Below are positions 18,773 to 28,868 of a stretch of DNA of 64,000 nt, in pieces. Source of the stretch: CAVVSQ01 sp963848825 (GTDB lineage: Bacteria; Planctomycetota; Planctomycetia; Gemmatales; Gemmataceae); assembly GCA_963848825.1 (NCBI GenBank), contig CAWKFA010000015.1:682001-746000 (forward strand), read 5' to 3'. The stretch's first letter is position 1, and the number at the start of each line of letters is the position of its first letter. The notes beneath the pieces are model-generated. The model ran no database searches, was not told the DNA's origin, and saw only the letters and a program-made list of their open reading frames with translations. The position numbers and the translations under genes are program-made.

Positions 18773-20413
18773 CTAACATCCGTTTGCTGGCTTCCTGGGC
18801 GAGGCATCGAAGACTTCGCCCCAGTTGCCTGGCGTTGACTGGCGGAAAAGGCGCATCGTCGGGTACCACGGGCTGTCGTCGCGATTTTGAAGCCAACGCC
18901 AGCAGCCCGCGTAGGGAAGAACCGTCCAGACGGATCGGCCCAAGGCTCCCGCGAGGTGAGCTGGCGCCGATTCCAAAGAGATGATCAAATCCAGGTTCAT
19001 CATTGCCGCGGCCGTATCCATGAAATCGCCCAGCCGATCAGACAAATCTACAATGCCGAACCGGGACTGGCAGGCCGGCAATTGCTCGCGGCCGTAGCCT
19101 TTTTGCAAGCTGAAAAGTTGCGCGCCTTGCAGACGTGCCAACGGCTCGAAATTGGACAGTGCGAACGAACGCGATTTATCCACTGCCCTGTACTCGGGTA
19201 GTCCGAACTTAGGGTTGCCTTGCCAAATGATGCCGATTCGAAAACCCGAGTACTGGCGAAGTTCCGTGCGCCAGCTTTCGACGAGCGCGGCATCCGCATA
19301 GAGATACGGGATGGTAGCCGGTACCGAGGCAAGTGTGGTTTTAAGGATGGCGGGCAAAGAAAGCAGCGATGCCTGGACATCGAAATGTGGCATTGAGGCA
19401 CCCGCTTCCAGGATTTCAGCAACTCCCGCACAATTCTTGAGAAGCCGTTGTAACTCCGTGGGACATTCCAGGAGAACGTTGCCGCCCAGTCGTTTGACGA
19501 GCGGCGCATAGCGCACAAACTGGAGCGTGTCGCCGAGGCCCTGTTCAGTATGGAGTAAAATGGTTCGTCCATCTAAAGGCGAGCCGTCCCAGCGCGGGTG
19601 GTTGGCAAAACGCGTCGGCATCTCGGCACGCTGCAAACGCCATTCGTATTCCGGCCAGCCCGCCTCATAGTTGCCGCTTAGCAGCATAAGATTGGCCCGC
19701 AGAAAATGAGCCTCGGGATTTTGTGGCTCAAGATGTAGCGCCTCGTTGCAATAGTAGAGAGCCTCTGCTGGCTGGCCTTTTTGCCAATAAACGGTGCCAA
19801 GATTGGTAGCTGCCCGCGCGTCAGGCCGCAGGCGAAGGGCTTGCTCATACCAAGAAATGGCTTCGTCGAGCCGGCCCGTTAGCTGCTGGAGCCTGCCAAG
19901 GTTGCAACAGGCTTCCGCGCAAGTTGGATCAAGGCGAAGAGTCTGCAAATAGAAGATCGCGGCATCCGCCAGCCTGCCAAGCTGCTCAAGCGCATAAGCA
20001 AAATTGAAGTTGCCTTGAGCCAGATCGGGGCGATAAACCCGAGCCGCTTCCTCGATGCCACCCTGGTCGCGGAGCGTATGAACTAGATTGCGGCATGCTT
20101 CCGGATAATTTGGCTGGATAAGCAGAGCCTCACGAAAGCTGCTCGCGGCTTCGTCTAACTTGCCGGAAGCTTTGAAGACGCAACCCAGATTAAAATGGTG
20201 AACGGCCTGATGTGGATCGAGACCAAGCGCTTGCTGAATAAAACGGATTGCAAGCGCGTGTTCGCCTCGTTGGTGGGCAATGAGCCCGAGCAAATGGAAA
20301 ACGTCAGAATTTGCCGCATCTTGCTCCAGAACTTCGCGATAAAGAGCTTCCGCCACCATCAAGTTGCCGGCACGGTGCTGCTCCACTGCTAATTCGAGAG
20401 CGTTCGGTTGCAT
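18773..20413 (-). CDS. TPR protein with glycosyltransferase-like C-terminal domain
   Basis: An intact protein of about 546 residues, starting at MQPNALELAVEQ (20413); an upstream TTG is a weaker alternative. Residues about 5-270 are consecutive tetratricopeptide repeats, for example GNLMVAEALYREVLEQDAANSDVFHLLGLIAH split over two helices, and later ISWYEQALRLRPDARAATNLG. The C-terminal half begins WDGSPLDGRTILLHTEQGLGDTLQF and contains FDVQASLLSLP and SLESAPAHLAGALGR. This pattern is found in proteins annotated as TPR plus GT9/GT41-like glycosyltransferase; the GLGDTLQF loop is typical. The acceptor (protein or glycan) is unknown and catalytic activity is unproven. It is divergent from the caspase-vWA gene. 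Confidence 0.82.
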   Translation of the reverse strand: MQPNALELAVEQHRAGNLMVAEALYREVLEQDAANSDVFHLLGLIAHQRGEHALAIRFIQQALGLDPHQAVHHFNLGCVFKASGKLDEAASSFREALLIQPNYPEACRNLVHTLRDQGGIEEAARVYRPDLAQGNFNFAYALEQLGRLADAAIFYLQTLRLDPTCAEACCNLGRLQQLTGRLDEAISWYEQALRLRPDARAATNLGTVYWQKGQPAEALYYCNEALHLEPQNPEAHFLRANLMLLSGNYEAGWPEYEWRLQRAEMPTRFANHPRWDGSPLDGRTILLHTEQGLGDTLQFVRYAPLVKRLGGNVLLECPTELQRLLKNCAGVAEILEAGASMPHFDVQASLLSLPAILKTTLASVPATIPYLYADAALVESWRTELRQYSGFRIGIIWQGNPKFGLPEYRAVDKSRSFALSNFEPLARLQGAQLFSLQKGYGREQLPACQSRFGIVDLSDRLGDFMDTAAAMMNLDLIISLESAPAHLAGALGRSVWTVLPYAGCWRWLQNRDDSPWYPTMRLFRQSTPGNWGEVFDASPRKPANGC

Positions 20414-20875
20414 TGCAATTGCCCGGGACCAGGGGGGGAGCAACTCGCCATGCCGCCATTCTACTTCTAAAGCAGATCAAGTCGCAACGGTTCGCGAGCG
20501 CCACTATAATTCTCTGTACCGGCCTCTTACCGGAAGTATTGGAAGGAAATCAGGTCGCGCAAAGCCGCAAGGACGCCAAGAAGATGAAATGAAACGTTTC
20601 GCAGCTCTCTCATGTGCTTATTCCTTCGAGTCTTACGACTCTGATTTATGGCGCCCACGATCCAAGTCGCAACCCGCAGGCGAGCCGAAACCACCCTACT
20701 TTGCGTCCTTGCGGCTTAGCGCGAGACTCCCATTTGAAGTCTTGCTCGGATTGCCGTAGGCCTGTTCAGGCGCCGTCCGTGCCGCCCAGGTGGGTCGCTT
20801 GCGTGGCTGGGGGTCGTTTGGTAAAAAGAAAGCTCACCTTAAGCTTTCGCGAAAAGTGTTACGGGAGAGTAGGAC
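20414..20875. other. Divergent intergenic region with inverted repeat
   Basis: About 460 bp between the TPR gene and the caspase-vWA gene. It contains an imperfect inverted repeat (20556-20580 with 20699-20723) and a GAGTC-TTAC-GACTC hairpin at 20628-20641. Promoters for both flanking genes must lie here but none stands out. Short open frames are not convincing. Confidence 0.5.
20556..20723. repeat. Imperfect inverted repeat, 25-bp arms
   Basis: 20556-20580 and 20699-20723 are reverse complements at 23 of 25 positions (core AAGCCGCAAGGACGC). The spacer is 118 bp. This GCCGCAAGGACGC core looks like a dispersed bacterial repeat and may represent a small mobile or REP-like element upstream of the caspase-vWA gene. 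Confidence 0.6.
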
Positions 20876-23800
20876 ATGGCCGACAATCCAGCGTGGAAAA
20901 ACCCGAAACCTGGTCCGGGGAAAAAGGATGGTTCTTCGGAGCCCGCGTGGAAGCAGAGCACCAAGGGTGCCGATGGTGTGAAAGGGGAGGGGCCGCGGGC
21001 CTGGCAGAACAGGGCCACGGAGAGGCCGGCGCGGGTGTGGTTCTCACGCACCATGCAACGCCTATCCGTCGCCGTCATGCTCCTTGGCCTTATCGGGGGG
21101 TTTGTATTTTGGCTCATCTATATCCGTCCCCAGCCCCAGACGAGCCTGGTATTGATGGGCAGCAGCTACGACGTCAATTTGGCGGTGCCCCACAACGCTT
21201 ATGGCTGGCACGGCTTGCAGGGCATGAAGGAACAGTTGGTGGACTCCGCCAGGCTGGTTGACCTCATTTATCCCGACGGCGGCCTCGAGGACATCAAGAG
21301 TAAAAAAGCCTGGGACGAAATCTGGAAGCTCATGCCCCACAAGGCGGGCAAGGCCGTCATTGTTTCCCTGGGGCTACATGGAGGGGCGGATGACAAGGGG
21401 GCCTACCTATTTCTGGGTTATCCCGCCGGCCAGGACAAAGTCTACATGAAGGATGTGCTTCACGCGGTGACGACTGCGTGGCCGAAGCAGGATATCGTGC
21501 TCGCGCTCGAGCCCGTGCAGGTGCCCTTTCAGTGGAGTAGCGGCATTTTGCGCAATGATTTTATCCAGGCCGTCAAGAAGGAAATCGACCCCAAGAAGTA
21601 CCCGAAATTGTATGCCCTGTGCGCCTGCGACGAACAGCAGGTATCCTGGTCTTCGGAGGAGTATGGCCGGACTGTTTTCTCGCAGTTTCTTATTCAGGGG
21701 CTCCTGGGCGCCGCCGATCAGGATGAAAACAAGAACATCAAAACCAAGCGTGTCACCCTCGATCAGCTGTTTACGTACGTCAAGGGCAAGGTGGCCAACT
21801 GGGCGAAAAGCAACAAGGGGGTGGCGCAAACGCCGATTCTCCTGGGCGGGGAAAATCGTGATATCGACCTCGTTCATTTTGACAAAGTAGGCGAAGTGCC
21901 GGTGCCGGCCCGCAAACAGGTGCCCTCGCGCGAGCTACAAGAAAAGTGGAAGGTATGCGAGGGCTTCCGTGATCAAGTGCCGTCGCCCACGACCTATACG
22001 CCCCACCTCTGGCGCGTCTATCGCGACGCCTTGATCCGCTGGGAGCAGCTTGAAAGAGCGGGCGCCTTTGCTTCCAGTCTCAAATTGAAGGAAACCTGCG
22101 AGAACCTGGAAAAGGAAATTGCTCTAAAGGCACGCGCGGACCTGGGCAATCGCGACGTCGCGCTGACCCTGCCCTTGCCCTCCACGCTTGGCCTGCTGAC
22201 GGCGCCGGCACGTGCTCGGGCCAAGGTGATCGATGAGGAAATCCCCAAGCTCTGGAAGGACGAGGACAAGAAGCGCCGTGCCAAGCAGCTTCAGGATTTA
22301 CTGGGAAGGTTCGGTGTCGCGGCCGATAAGGCACGCACCGAACAGGGCAAATTGTTTTACGCCCAGCTTTGCCGGCAATTTCTTTATTACCTGAAGGACA
22401 AGAACAGCCGTATCGATGCGAAGGACCTCCAGCCGGGCACCTCGAAAGCGCAGGCGTCATCCTGAGCGAGTTCGAGGACGTTTTCAAAATAGAGCTACGC
22501 CCCGAGGAGGTCCATTACCTGGTAATGTTGCTGGAGGACCTGGCCCCCAAGGCACTGCCACCCCTTAATGTTTTGCAACAAGCACTCGAGGTGCGCCTCC
22601 TGGCCGAGGAGGCAGCGCTCGGGGCAGGGGCCGCGTCTGATTTTAGCGCCGCGGATGGGGGGCATCCCTATAGCGAAATCGTCTTTACCTGGATCAAGCC
22701 TCAGGTCGAGAGCGCCGACCAGGATCGTCGCTTGGGTGAAGACTGGCTCTTTGGCAAAGGTCCGGACGACTGGAAGAACGCGCAAGAACTTTTCCAAAAG
22801 GCGGCCAGCGGTTACAAAAACGCGCTCCTGGACGCCAGGGCGGTACGTAAAGCCCTTGAGCTACGCGATGCGGCCCTGGCGGAGTTGCCCTATTATGCCC
22901 AGTGGCTTGCCCAACGGCGGCTCCTCGTTGATGACAAACGTGCCCAGGAAGAACTGGAGGGACTGGTCGATCAAGTCGAAGAAGTTTCCAAAAACGTCGG
23001 TAAACTGGCGTGGTGTTTGAACGAAACGAGTTTCCAGGGGGTGAATTTCAACCGGCCTCAGGATAAGTCCGCGACCAATCTCGAAGGCCTGGCGCCCAAG
23101 AAGATGATGGAACGCTATGTCACCAAACTCGACAAGGAACTTCGCGACCCGCGCTGGGACTGAACAACAAGTTCAAGAAAATTCGCGACGACCTCGTGCT
23201 CAAGGAGGTCCACAACAGGCCCCTGTGGCACGAGTTGGAAGCGGTATTGTCGATGCCTGTGTTCAAGGACCGGGAGAAGTTGTTGGCGATTAGCCGTAAC
23301 CTGTCCATCAAATTCAATGAAACCAACCAAAAGTCCGTCGAAGAGAAAATCGAACTGGTGGAGGTGGGAGACAATCGCCAAAAGCGGTTGGCGCTCGCGA
23401 CGGCTGTGCCGGACTGGAGAGCGGATCATCCGCTGGCCGGTATCGGCGACCAGCCGATGACTGAGGTCGAAGCCAAGATCGAGAAGTACTGGCGCGAGCT
23501 CCCGGCGCCATCACGACTGAGCTCGAGACCAGTTGCGAGAAGCCCACAGTCGAAGAAGCCGTCGAACCCATGTATAGGGCAGCTTTCGCTTCACGGCTGT
23601 TGCCGGGGGGCCTGGTGCCGCTCGCCAGGTGGAATGAGCAAGAACTGCCTTATGGGCCCGCGCAGGGCCTTCGCGATCTGCGCCTGCATGATCTGCTTTT
23701 ATGGCTGGCCAAGCGGGCTGAGCAGGACCACTGGTACAAGGAGGGAACGGCAGCCTTGCGGCAGCCCTACTATCGCCCGGCGGCCCAGGCCTTCGGCGCG

Positions 23801-25933
23801 ATGGCCCAGCTATTGGCGAAAAAGGGGATTCGAGAACCAATTGCCTCCCAACGGGCGCTCGTGGCCAGGAAGTTTGACAACGTGGCGGTCGCGGGCCTCA
23901 AAATTCCGAAAGCATCCAGTCCGGACTGGACCAGCGAAACAAGCTTCCCGGTAACATGGAACATCGAGGGAGAGCCAGGCACGCCTGCCGGCCTGCCGAT
24001 GTCGTGGCTGGAGCTAGACCCCGACGGGCCCCTTCAGGCCAGCCCCAATCAGTTCGTGGGCCGAGAGGCGGCCAAGGACTGGCGCAGCGGAGGCGGCTAT
24101 CCACGCCGCTTTGCTCTGCAGCGCGTCGAGAAAGCGGACGAGCCGGAAAACTATGGGCGGGCGACCTTTGTCGCATTGTTTCGGGGCCAGAAGATCGAAG
24201 AGGCATTCACGCCCAAGCTTTGGCCGCCGGAAACCATCGTGAATTATGTTCCGCCGGAAAAAGCGGGCGCGGCCTTCCGGCTGGAGAACGGCTTTCATTA
24301 TGGGGCGATCAGCATCGTGCTGGATTGCTCGCTGAGCATGCTCTACAAGGAAAACTACATCAAGAACAAGCCGCGTTTCTACCATGCCACGCAGGCCCTT
24401 AAACGCATGTTGGAGACGATTCCGGAGAATACCTGGGTGAGCTTGGTGGTCTTTGTCAAACCTGCCCGCAAGGGCGGCTCGCCCTTTGAGTTTTTGCGTT
24501 TGCCCGATGAATGGAAACCGGGACAGGAAGTGGCCTTGATCCGGAAGGTGGAACAAATTCCGGAGAAGGATTTCCTGGATTACACACCGCTGGCCGACGC
24601 CATCGTGGAGAGCCTGGACAAGGGCTTTCCGGAGCGCTACAAGGGGCCGAAGTTGATTGTGACCCTCACGGATGGCGACGATAACTCCTCCTTCAAGAGC
24701 ACTCCGGAGAAGTTCACGCAAGTCCGGCACAATATGAACGTGAAAACCGGGCTGAGAAATAGCTTTGCCGACTCCAATAAAACCGAGCTGCAAATCATCT
24801 GTTTCAACGAGCAGAAGGATCCGGAAAGCAAGAACGCCAAAGAACAATTCGAGGAGGCGGTCAAGCTCCTTGATCCACCTGGAAACTTTCACGTGCAACC
24901 GGACCCGGAGGAGCTGGCCAAGGACCTGGAGCTCGCTATTCGCCCCAGGCTGGTCCTTAAAAAGGACAAGCAGGTGGTGCGGGGTTATGACGAAAGACCC
25001 ATCAATCGCTACGATGCCGGCGGACTCGACTGGCGGCGCTTTGAGCCGGGCGACTATACCGCGCATGTCAAAAACGCGGGGCCTCAGGATATCCACATCG
25101 AGCCGGGAGAGTTGTTGATATTTACGCTCACGCGCGACCCGCGCGATCAGCGAATATCCTGGCAACGCAGCCTGTTCGCGGACGAACGCTCCGACAAGAA
25201 GATCGCCGACGGCACGAAAGGAGGTTTTCTGGTAGCGCTCCTGCAAAATCAAATCGACAAGGATGACACCGTGCGCCAGCTTTTCACGCTGGAGACGGCG
25301 GACAAAAAGACTTTACGAGAACAATCGCCCGGCTTCGTCTGGATCGAAACCAAAGCGAAGGGACCAGCGCAGCGCGCGGGGCTGGTGACCTGGCAGCGTG
25401 ACTTCCGCTTTCCGGCGCCCGCCTTTCGCGCGGAGATTCAGAACTGGCCCATGACGGAAAGCAGCGACTCGGTTCCCGATCCGGCCCCTGCCGCCGCCGA
25501 TTTGTGGTGGACGCTGAGCCCGAAAAGCTTGCAGTTTTCCAGCATGCTGGAGGGGGTCAAGGTGGCTCTCGATCCGCGTGAGAGCCTGCCGATCAAACAC
25601 CACTTCAAGGGCTCCAAAAACGACATCATTGTCGAGAGCGTCGGCTGGGAAGGGACCAAGCTCGTCGTGCGGATCAAACACGACCCGCAAAAGCCTGTCT
25701 TCGTGCAGTTGGGGCCCTTGCCCAACGTGGAGCCAAGCCAGGAACATCGTTTCTATACCGCGGCCAACAAATATACAGCCTCCTTCGCGGGCCTCGCCAA
25801 TGCCAAACCGGCGGAAATCACTTTAAATGTGATCTCCATCGAGGATTTCAAGAAGGTCGCCGAACGGGTGACCTTCGATGTGCTGCCCCCGCCCACGATC
25901 AAGGACGGGCCGCGGGCGCCGAAGTTTGAATGA
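20876..25933 (+). CDS. Membrane-anchored caspase-fold / von Willebrand A fusion protein (three frame breaks here)
   Basis: A protein of about 1685 residues when frames are joined. The ATG at 20876 follows GGGAGAGTAGGAC. A basic N-terminal tail precedes one helix (residues about 62-82), so the bulk should be extracytoplasmic. Residues about 90-330 resemble a caspase-like (C14) domain: His168 in LGLHGGADD and Cys251 in ALCACDEQQ, followed by GRTVFSQFLIQGLLGAAD and QTPILLGG. A long helical region follows. A vWA domain starts near 24310 with an intact metal site: DCSLS, the Thr of DYTPLAD, and LTDGDD. The C-terminus is beta-rich. Frames change near 22445, 23145 and 23505; at the last, one extra C in CTCCCGG restores ELPGAITTELE. 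The gene leads a plus-strand set with two partners facing the tssKLM operon. Function is unknown; a protease or protein-binding role is inferred. Confidence 0.75.
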
Positions 25934-26035
25934 CCGATGTCCCTACTCCCAACGCCCTGAAAGAATTGGGACCGACTTCCCTTCGAAGTCGAAGCCCTGT
26001 TCCTTGAGGGCAGTTTTCTTTGTCGGAGAGCGATC

Positions 26036-28847
26036 ATGGCGGAGGAAGCCGGAACTCCCCAGGAACCACCCAAGCCCCCCAAGCCTGCCACGCCGGCAAC
26101 ACCGGCGCCGCCACGCGCCTGGCAGCGCACCGGCCATGCCCCCAAGCCGCTGGGGACCGTACCGTCCACGAAGCCCCCGGTACGGAGCCATCTGGTACGA
26201 TGGGTCGTGGTGGTAATCGCCTGTCTCATCGGGATTGTCGGCGCGTTTCTTTATTTCGTGAGCGGTTGGACCAAGCCGGAGTTCTTTTCGCTGACCATTC
26301 GCGAGTACACCTCGCCGCTATTGCCCATTAATCCGCTGGTCTACGAAGACAGCCGGATTTTGAGTGAGCGTTTTGAGAAGATGACCGTGGAATATAATGC
26401 TCAGGACCACATCCTGAACGTCTTGGGCGGGCTGCGGACCAAACAGCAACCGCTGGTTGTTCATCTCAGCGCCCTGGCGCGCTGGCGCGACGGCAAGGTC
26501 TACCTTTTAGGGAGCAATGCCGACCCGGACCGGACGGATACGTGGGTGTCTTTCCACGACGTCTTGCAAAAGATCCGTGATTGCGAATCGCCTCATAAGC
26601 TGCTCGTCCTGGACATCATGCCGCTCCAGCGCCGACGAACGCTTCGGTTTTTTCAGCGACGATATCGCGGGCAAGGTCCAGGCGGAGCTGGCCCTGGAAA
26701 AGAAACTGCCGTTTTTCGTGTTGTGCGCCTGTTCCGCGGGCCAATCGTCGCAGGTGGCGGAGGAACTGGCGCAATCCATTTTTGCCTTCTACCTTGATGA
26801 AGGTTTGCGCGGCTATGCTGATGGCTATGGCCTCAGCAAGGGCAAAAAGGACCGCTATATCAGCGTGCTAGAGTTGGCCGACTTTGTCACCCGCCGCGTG
26901 GACCGCTGGGCGTGGACGGCACGGGGTGTGCGGCAAACGCCCGTACTCTACGGCAAGGAAACCTGCACCGATTTTCCGCTTGCCTATAACGTGGACGGCG
27001 CCAGGGCGAGTGCCGCCAAGATCACTCCGCACACCAAGTACCCGGTCTGGCTGCGCAAGGATTGGGACGCGCCGATCAGTGGCGGGCGGAGCTGAGTACA
27101 CTAGGGCCGGGCATTGTGCGTTACTTTGAGTCGCTGCTCCTGAAGACCGAGCAGCGCTGGCGCGGTGAAGCCGAAGAGGAAAAGGCGGGTGCCGAGCAGA
27201 ACCGCTTGCAAAAAGGGGAGGAGGATCAAAAGAGTTTGCTCAGCGAACAGAAGCAACGGATTCTGGCCACGCCACGGCCGCCGAAACTGTTGCCGGCATC
27301 GCTGCCGGCGCCGGTGGGCGATCAGGAGAAGCAGGTCCAGGCATTCGCCATCGACCTGCGCGGGCTTTTGAAAGCTCTGGATACCCCCCTCAAGGCGGAA
27401 GATAAATCCCAAAAGGAAGAGCTGGACAAGAAGCTCAAGGCCATGGAGAAGGACCTGGATGAAAAACCGCTCGAAGCGGCCATGGCGCTGTTCGAGGTTG
27501 CGGTCACGGTGCCGGTTTTGGGGCAGTCTCAGGTTTTTCAATTGCAGAAGTTCCAGCAGAACCTGAAATGGAAGGTGCGCGAGGAAAACAGATTTGTTCA
27601 AACAGTCTTTCTCGACCGGCTCGAGCTATTGGATGAAGCGGTCCGGACGAATGGCTGGCCCTGGGACGCGGCAACCGTCCAGCAAGCCGTGCTCACTGTC
27701 CGGGATGCGGAGGCGGCACTAGCGGCCGTGGCGCTAGATCCTGCTGTATTTTCTTACGTGAAAACGTTGCTCGAAAACGCCGACCAATTGCGGCGTGTCG
27801 GCGAAGGGCATTTGTTCAATACCAAACCTCCGCTCTGGACCAAGGCCAGCCAGGCGCTGACCGAAGCGGGTAGCCTCTACCGGCGGGCCGCTATCAGCGC
27901 CCGTGATCTGACCGTGGCGCGGACGGTCCGCGACCGCGCCATGGGACTCTTGACCAGTACGGCCCCGGCGCTCCTCGCGCAGCCCAACGAGAGATCGCCG
28001 GAGGCGGCAACATGGCGTGTCGTCATGACGAACACGCAACGGTTGGCCGACGCCCTTGAGCAATTACCGGCAGCCGGGGGGCCCGGCGGCGAGCCTGAAG
28101 GGGCCCTTGAACTTGAACAGGATCTCAAGGAACTGGAACGCCAACTCGATGCCAAGGTGAGGGGCCTTCTTAAAATCGATATGGAAGGGCGAGGCGAAGA
28201 TTATGTCGCGGGCAAAGCCTTTCTGGATAGTGCCTGGCTTGGCGGCGAGCGCCGCGAGAAACTTTGGGCTGCCGGGCAAAAGCTGTCTCTGCAGTTGCAC
28301 GACAAGATCCGCGCCGTTGACGATCTCGAGAGTCAAGGTGAAATGAGTACTTCGTTGCCGGTGGGCTCCGACCATGGCAAAGAACTAATTCAGCTTCAAA
28401 AAAAGACACGCGCACAGGCAGGCGCTTGATATGATCAAGCTGGCTGGCTTCACGGAGTCGGGACCACTGGAGCGGGAATACAAGGTTGCGCTGGAGAAGG
28501 CGGACGATGAGGGCTGGCAGGGACTCATGGAAAACTTGAGCCGGGTTTGGCCTGGCCTGCTGTTGACCGAGTTTCTCAAAAGCGGGGAACAGAACCTCCC
28601 CAGGGCCGAGCGTCTGGCGCGCGTGCTGTCGCCGTTTGACCTGCGCAAAGAGGGAAGTAGAGAAGTGAGCTACTGGACCCAAAACCCCACGCTGGAAATC
28701 TATCGCCGGGACCTGGCCCGTTTTTGGCAATGGCTTGAAAGCCGCTACCAGACCGACAGCGATGCGCTGAGCGAGGACAATCCATTCCGGGCCGTCTACC
28801 GCGACTGGGCGGATGACTACCGCAAGCGTGGAACAACCATCCCCTGA
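26036..28847 (+). CDS. Membrane-anchored caspase-fold paralogue, probable pseudoprotease (three frame breaks here)
   Basis: About 937 residues when joined, paralogous to the first 900 residues of the preceding gene. A proline-rich tail precedes one helix (about 53-76). The caspase-like domain has LCACSAGQSSQ matching ALCACDEQQ of the neighbour, so the Cys is kept. At the position of the neighbour's His (LGLHGG) this protein reads LSALARW, so the catalytic His appears lost. SIFAFYLDEGLRGYAD and RQTPVLYGKE are the conserved following segments. A helical, coiled-coil-like region (EEEKAGAEQNRLQKGEEDQ) follows. Frames change near 26632, 27072 and at an A7 run near 28405; removing one A there fuses the last 139 codons. 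The last segment could instead be a separate gene starting at 28431. It begins 102 bp after the caspase-vWA gene. Confidence 0.68.
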
Positions 28848-28868
28848 TTGATTTTTCCGGAGGCAACC

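Noticed and set aside
24014..25252. 412-codon minus-strand frame opposite the vWA region
   Set aside because: The plus strand carries the intact vWA metal-site motifs in the same stretch, so the minus frame is a shadow.
22300..28450. Programmed ribosomal frameshifting in the caspase-fold genes
   Set aside because: Breaks occur at unrelated sequences, in both directions and also in many unrelated genes; no common slippery site with a downstream structure was seen.
28431..28847. Separate small gene starting at 28431
   Set aside because: An ATG is present just after a stop, but removing one A from the A7 run near 28405 joins it to the preceding frame, and its sequence resembles the corresponding part of the upstream paralogue. 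Kept as the C-terminus, with the alternative noted.
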